From positions 1 through 9,695 of the forward strand of contig JACOUK010000004.1 of the NCBI GenBank assembly GCA_016177905.1: a DNA stretch of 9,695 nt. The letters are read 5' to 3'. The position numbers and the translations under genes are program-made. Positions within the stretch are counted from its first letter, which is position 1; every line of letters starts with the position of its first letter. This DNA comes from Candidatus Spechtiibacteriota bacterium (GTDB lineage: Bacteria > Patescibacteriota > Minisyncoccia > Spechtbacterales > HO2-43-30). Below, one piece after another: positions 6,181 through 9,695 of this stretch. The notes under the pieces were generated by a model. The model had not been told where the DNA came from, made no database searches, and was given only the letters and a program-made list of their open reading frames with translations.

Positions 6181-6954
6181 CTATCGCAACGTATCCTTCA
6201 CTTTCTGGACAATTTCACCCGGAGTAAAGTGCGCCTTGATAAGATAATCCTCCGCGCCAAGCGCAAGTCCTCTGTCAATATCGTCTTTCTGGCCAAGGTT
6301 TGACAAAATAATAATTGGGATCGCTCGCACCCCCGCGTCTTCCTTTGCCTGTTTTAAGACCTCAAATCCATCCACGCCCGGCAAAATAAGATCGAGAAGC
6401 ACAATGGCCGGCTTTTCCTCCCGAATAAGACGCAGGCCTTCTTCCCCATCAATTGCCTGAAGTGTTTCAAAGCCCTCCTCCTCCAATTTTTTGATGATGA
6501 GATCGCGCAAAAACTGGTCGTCTTCGATCACAAGAACTTTTTTTTGATCTTTACTCCTTTCTCTATGCGGCATTGAGGAACCTTCTAAATTTCCCAACAC
6601 CTTGCCCACCTTCTCCGAAACCTCTTTTGGATCAAACTCCGCTTTTATTAAGTAATCTTTCACTCCAAGCGACTTTGCCCTGTCAATCTCAACCGGCTCG
6701 CCGGAGTTTGAAATAATAATCACCGGAATCGCGCTCAATTCAGGATCGGCATGCATAGTCTCTAAAACTTCCATGCCTCCGAGTTTTGGCATCGCGATAT
6801 CGAGAAGAACAAGGGCCGGCTTTTCTTTTCGAACTTCCAAGAGCCCTTCCTCTCCATCTCTCGCAGAAAAAACCTCGTAGCCGTCTTTCGTTAATTTATC
6901 TTTCAGCATCTTGCCAAGAGTTGGTTCATCTTCGATAATAAGAATTCTTGCCAT
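6181..6954 (-). CDS. Tandem receiver-domain response regulator without output domain
   Basis: 257 residues forming two CheY-like receiver domains and nothing else. REC1 (about 3-121) has the acidic pocket E8-D9, phosphoacceptor D52 in LLDIAMPKLGG, switch S82 in IISNSG and K104 in DYLIKA. A charged linker (about 122-138) leads to REC2 (about 139-257) with E144-D145-D146, D188 in LLDLILPGVDG, S218 in ILSNLG and K240 in DYLIKA. All phosphorylation residues are present in both domains. The two look like a duplication: they share DGEEGL, LLD, EVL and DYLIKA. With no DNA-binding or enzymatic domain, it probably acts by protein contact or as a phosphorelay step; no histidine kinase is visible here. 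I chose ATG 6954 because MARILIIEDE is the canonical receiver start; the frame extends to 6987 but adds non-conserved residues. Confidence 0.93.
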   Translation of the reverse strand: MARILIIEDEPTLGKMLKDKLTKDGYEVFSARDGEEGLLEVRKEKPALVLLDIAMPKLGGMEVLETMHADPELSAIPVIIISNSGEPVEIDRAKSLGVKDYLIKAEFDPKEVSEKVGKVLGNLEGSSMPHRERSKDQKKVLVIEDDQFLRDLIIKKLEEEGFETLQAIDGEEGLRLIREEKPAIVLLDLILPGVDGFEVLKQAKEDAGVRAIPIIILSNLGQKDDIDRGLALGAEDYLIKAHFTPGEIVQKVKDTLR

Positions 6955-6959
6955 AAATA

Positions 6960-6987
6960 ATTTTAAGCTTACAGCTTCCCATCGCAA
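6960..6987 (-). promoter_or_regulatory. Possible promoter for the receiver gene (leaderless)
   Basis: On the minus strand, TTGCGA (6987-6982, 4 of 6) is followed by a 16-base spacer and TAAAAT (6965-6960, 5 of 6). Predicted transcription start is at about 6953, that is, at the ATG itself (6954). The 48 bases between the polA stop and this ATG form the only sizeable gap in the minus-strand block, so an internal promoter here is plausible. Reading from upstream may also cover the gene. Confidence 0.35.
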
Positions 6988-7002
6988 GCTCCATCCGTCA
7001 AG

Positions 7003-9264
7003 CTACTGCGCGGCAGTCGTAAGCTTTTTAAGTTCGCCCCATGAGGGGCCAAAAGAAATATCAACTTTTAATGGAACTGACAAAGAATATGCATTCTCCA
7101 TAATCTCTTTTATGTCTTGTGATTGCTTTTCTATCATATCATCCCGTATTTCAAATAGCAATTCGTCGTGGATTTGCAAAATCAGGCGGCATGTTTCGTC
7201 GAGTGTATTGCTTTCCGCGATCGCGACCATCGCAAGTTTGATGATATCGGCGCTTGAACCCTGAATAGGATGATTCACTGCCATGCGCTCTGCTTGAGCT
7301 TTGAGGACTGGTGTGTGTGAGGTAATTTCCGGGATATAACGTTTCCGATGCAATAGAGTTTCTGCGTATCCGTGCTCCCGAGTAAATTCCTTGATTTTTT
7401 GAATATACTCATATATCGCAGGAAAACGCGCAAAATAACCGTCAATAAAATCTTTCGCCTGCGTACGGGAAATATTCGCGCTCTTTGCGAATCCAGAAGC
7501 TCCCATGCCGTATAAAATCCCGAAATTCAGGGCTTTCGCGCGGTATCGCATTTCGCTCGTCACATCTTGTTTGGGTACGCCGAATACTTCTGCCGCGGTC
7601 ATCACGTGGATATCTTCTCCTTGACGGAAAAAAGCTTTCATTTTTTGATCGTCCGCGATATGCGCGGCAATCCGAAGCTCCATCTGCGAATAATCGAACG
7701 CCACAAATTGAAATCCTTTTCCCGCGATAAAACCTTTGCGGATTTTTGTCCCCCACTCTCCCCTTGCTGGAATGTTTTGAAGATTCGGACGCAAAGAAGA
7801 AATGCGGCCAGTCGAAGCTCCAAGCTGATCAAAGCTCGTATGAATCCTTCCCTCCGCGTCTGCCATGGAAGGAAGGGGCATAAGATACGTTGAATACAGT
7901 TTTTGAAGCTCGCGGTATTTTAAAAGTTGTGAAATCACCGGATGCGCGCCTTGCAATTTTTCAAGTTCCGGAGCGGCCGTAGACACCACTCCTCCCGGAG
8001 TCTTTTTTAAACCTTTAAGGGGAAGCGCGAGGTGTGAAAAAAGAATTTCTGAAAGTTGCTGGGGTGAATTGATGTTAAATTTTTTCCCCGAGATCTCGTA
8101 GATCCGCGATTCAGTATCTGTGAGGTCTTTCTGGATTTCTTTCGCGAGCTTTTCAAGATATTCTTTATCAATTTTGATTCCAAGTTTTTCCATATTTCGG
8201 ACGATTGACACCAATTTCTTTTCAAGTTCATACACCTCTTGTGAAAAAACGCCTTCTGTATTCAACTTCTCGATTTTTTCAAACGTTGCATCCTTTTTTT
8301 CTCCGATACCCTCGTTCGTCTCTCGCAATTCTTCCTTCGGCTTTGCGGAAACGAAAGACGGCAATCGCGCGATCAATGAACGGAATTCAAACTTCTCCAG
8401 CACTTCTTCCACTTCTTCTCTTTTGAATACAGCCCACCGAAGATCGCGAAGACGAAAATCAATCGGCACGTCTTTCCGAATCATCGCAAGTTCCCGGCTG
8501 AAAAGCGCCTGCTCTTTATATTGAAGGAGCCGCTCCTGAAGTTTTGGTTTTATTTTTTGCGAGAGATCTTGGTCTTTTTCCTCCAATCTCTTATATAGAT
8601 TATCTATTGAGTCAAACGCGGAAAGAATCTGAATCGCGGTTTTTTCCCCAACTCCGGTAACGCCCGGAATATTATCCGAAGGATCTCCTCTCAATCCCTT
8701 GTAATCAACCATTTGTTTCGGAGTAAGGCCTCCAAATCTTTTTTTCACCGCTTCTTCGTCGTACAGCACCGTATCGGCTAACCCTTTGCGCATGGTATAG
8801 ACTTTTGTCTGCTTGTCCACAAGCTGAAGCGTATCGAGATCGCCGCTTACAATGACAATCTCGGCTTTCGGTTGCGCCTGCGATCTCTCTGCCAATTTCG
8901 CGACAGTGCCTATCACATCATCGGCCTCAAACCCTTCTTTCTCATAGATAGGTATATGAAATGCGTTCAGCACTTCTTTTACATATGGAATCTGCTGATA
9001 AAGCTCGTCCGGCGCTTTTACGCGCTTTGCTTTGTATTCCTCGTACGCGACATCGCGAAATGTGGGAGCATGAACATCAAAAGCCGCCGCGATATACTCC
9101 GGTTCAAATTCCCGCAATACTTTAAGAAGTATCGAGGTAAACCCATAGACAGCATTCACAAGCACGCCTTTATGCGTCCGAAATTCGGGAAGAGCGTGGT
9201 AAGAACGATGGATAAGGGCGTTCGCGTCGAGTATTAAAAATAGTTTTTTATTTTTGCTTGTCAT
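7003..9264 (-). CDS. polA: DNA polymerase I without a 3'-5' exonuclease domain
   Basis: Fills repair gaps and removes RNA primers. From ATG 9264 the protein has 753 residues, against 928 in E. coli. The 5'-nuclease domain (about 6-300) has D13 in LILDANALIHRS, AAFDVHAPTFR, EADDVIGT (D115, D116), SGDLDTLQLV (D142, D144) and RGDPSDNIPGVTGVGEKTA. Only about 45 charged, low-complexity residues (305-348) follow before the thumb (from EVYELEKKLVSIVRNME), so the proofreading domain is gone, not just inactivated. The polymerase domain has motif A FDYSQMELR (D524), motif B RYRAKALNFGILYG (R573, K577, F581, Y585) and motif C QIHDELLFE (D700, E701), so polymerase activity should be intact. F581 corresponds to E. 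coli F762. The start is set by the conserved N-terminus and the ATGA overlap with tsaE; an upstream in-frame ATG at 9366 lies within tsaE and is unlikely. Confidence 0.97.
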   Translation of the reverse strand: MTSKNKKLFLILDANALIHRSYHALPEFRTHKGVLVNAVYGFTSILLKVLREFEPEYIAAAFDVHAPTFRDVAYEEYKAKRVKAPDELYQQIPYVKEVLNAFHIPIYEKEGFEADDVIGTVAKLAERSQAQPKAEIVIVSGDLDTLQLVDKQTKVYTMRKGLADTVLYDEEAVKKRFGGLTPKQMVDYKGLRGDPSDNIPGVTGVGEKTAIQILSAFDSIDNLYKRLEEKDQDLSQKIKPKLQERLLQYKEQALFSRELAMIRKDVPIDFRLRDLRWAVFKREEVEEVLEKFEFRSLIARLPSFVSAKPKEELRETNEGIGEKKDATFEKIEKLNTEGVFSQEVYELEKKLVSIVRNMEKLGIKIDKEYLEKLAKEIQKDLTDTESRIYEISGKKFNINSPQQLSEILFSHLALPLKGLKKTPGGVVSTAAPELEKLQGAHPVISQLLKYRELQKLYSTYLMPLPSMADAEGRIHTSFDQLGASTGRISSLRPNLQNIPARGEWGTKIRKGFIAGKGFQFVAFDYSQMELRIAAHIADDQKMKAFFRQGEDIHVMTAAEVFGVPKQDVTSEMRYRAKALNFGILYGMGASGFAKSANISRTQAKDFIDGYFARFPAIYEYIQKIKEFTREHGYAETLLHRKRYIPEITSHTPVLKAQAERMAVNHPIQGSSADIIKLAMVAIAESNTLDETCRLILQIHDELLFEIRDDMIEKQSQDIKEIMENAYSLSVPLKVDISFGPSWGELKKLTTAAQ

Positions 9265-9695
9265 TCTACTTTCTCGATCTCTATCTTTCTTTTGTTTTCT
9301 CCTTCGTATCGAAATTTTACTTTCCAGTACGGCCTTGGAATAACTGCTTGAATGCGTTCCGCCCACTCAATCGCGAAGATTGCGCGGGAATCTTCCAGCA
9401 TCTTATCGAGGCCAATATTCCTTGCGTCTTTCTCGTCATGCACCCTGTAGCAGTCGATGTGATAAAAATACTTTTTGTTCTTTCCTTCGTCGAGCGAACC
9501 TTTGCTTTTTATAATAAACTTTTTCATCAACACAAACGTGGGGCTTCTTATGTCAGTGATTCCGAGCGCGCTTGCAAGCCCCTTTGTAAAATAGGTTTTC
9601 CCTGCCCCAAGCTCGCCTGTCAGACAAAAAATGAGCGACTTTTCTGCCTCGGCGTCGAGAAGTGCCTCTTTGAGAAACACTTTCGCGCGCTCCAT
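9261..9695 (-). CDS. tsaE: tRNA threonylcarbamoyladenosine synthesis ATPase TsaE, 5' end probably beyond window
   Basis: A small P-loop ATPase that works with TsaB and TsaD to make t6A at position 37 of ANN-decoding tRNAs. Seen: Walker A GELGAGKT (27-34), SPTF (51-54), the HIDCYR motif (79-84) and EWAERI (110-115), all in family order. The visible part has 144 residues and opens with an ATG exactly at the last base of the window. TsaE proteins usually have about 8-10 more residues before the Walker A loop (E. coli is 153 residues), so the true start probably lies outside. A Lys-rich stretch at 63-74 before YFYHID is an expanded loop. Its stop overlaps the polA start by four bases (ATGA), suggesting coupled translation. 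Confidence 0.94.
   Translation of the reverse strand: MERAKVFLKEALLDAEAEKSLIFCLTGELGAGKTYFTKGLASALGITDIRSPTFVLMKKFIIKSKGSLDEGKNKKYFYHIDCYRVHDEKDARNIGLDKMLEDSRAIFAIEWAERIQAVIPRPYWKVKFRYEGENKRKIEIEKVE

Noticed and set aside
6971..6989. AGCTT/AAGCT inverted repeat after polA as a terminator
   Set aside because: Only five base pairs with an eight-base loop and no clean T run at the right distance.
9265..9366. N-terminal extension of PolA by 34 residues to an upstream ATG
   Set aside because: These codons lie inside tsaE in another frame, are rich in basic and serine residues, and precede the conserved LILDANALIHRS start. The ATGA overlap start at 9264 fits better.
1..9695. CRISPR arrays, tRNA or rRNA genes, insertion sequences, toxin-antitoxin or phage genes
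   Set aside because: No regularly spaced repeats, no cloverleaf or rRNA sequence, and no transposase, integrase or small toxin-like gene were seen. Nearly all of the window is taken up by the genes listed.

Overview
The window looks like a piece of a bacterial chromosome of moderate GC content. The best guess is a member of the Candidate Phyla Radiation (Patescibacteria, Parcubacteria-like). This rests on compact overlapping genes, almost no recognisable Shine-Dalgarno sequences, a short PolA with no 3'-5' exonuclease domain, a membrane-anchored DUF3048 protein next to holA, and a stand-alone tandem-receiver protein. The assignment is inferred from style and gene content, not proven. The genes read through in the standard code with TGA, TAG and TAA all used as stops, so there is no sign of the UGA recoding seen in Gracilibacteria/Absconditabacteria.

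Layout. (1) Positions 1-1717, minus strand: a YkuK/DUF458-type RNase H-like protein, then a family 1 glycoside hydrolase whose start overlaps the first gene's stop by one base (TAATG) and whose 3' end runs off the left edge. The hydrolase frame is open from 1223 to 1 with no stop inside the window. (2) Positions 1729-1797: two back-to-back sigma70-like promoters, each with a 17-base spacer, one for the DUF458-GH1 pair and one for uvrB. (3) Positions 1815-4140, plus strand: uvrB followed after 13 bases by rpsT (bS20). (4) Positions 4079-9695, minus strand: a tight block read in the order tsaE, polA, tandem receiver protein, DUF3048 protein, holA. Two junctions are ATGA overlaps and one is a 6-base gap. 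The 3' ends of holA and rpsT overlap convergently by 62 bases.

Function. Most genes are housekeeping: nucleotide excision repair (UvrB), repair and Okazaki fragment maturation (PolA), clamp loading (HolA), ribosome assembly (bS20) and tRNA t6A modification (TsaE). GH1 is the accessory metabolic gene. The tandem receiver protein has no output domain and must act through partners not seen here.

The most interesting signal is a set of palindromic elements lying in frame inside protein genes. A 56-base hairpin encodes a 19-residue loop in GH1, an imperfect palindrome sits in a second GH1 insertion, and a 27-base hairpin sits at a short insertion in UvrB. The pattern resembles the Rickettsia palindromic elements that insert in frame. 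A second pattern is that the three promoters I can propose all lie so close to their start codons that the mRNAs would have leaders of about 0-11 bases, which fits the lack of Shine-Dalgarno sites.
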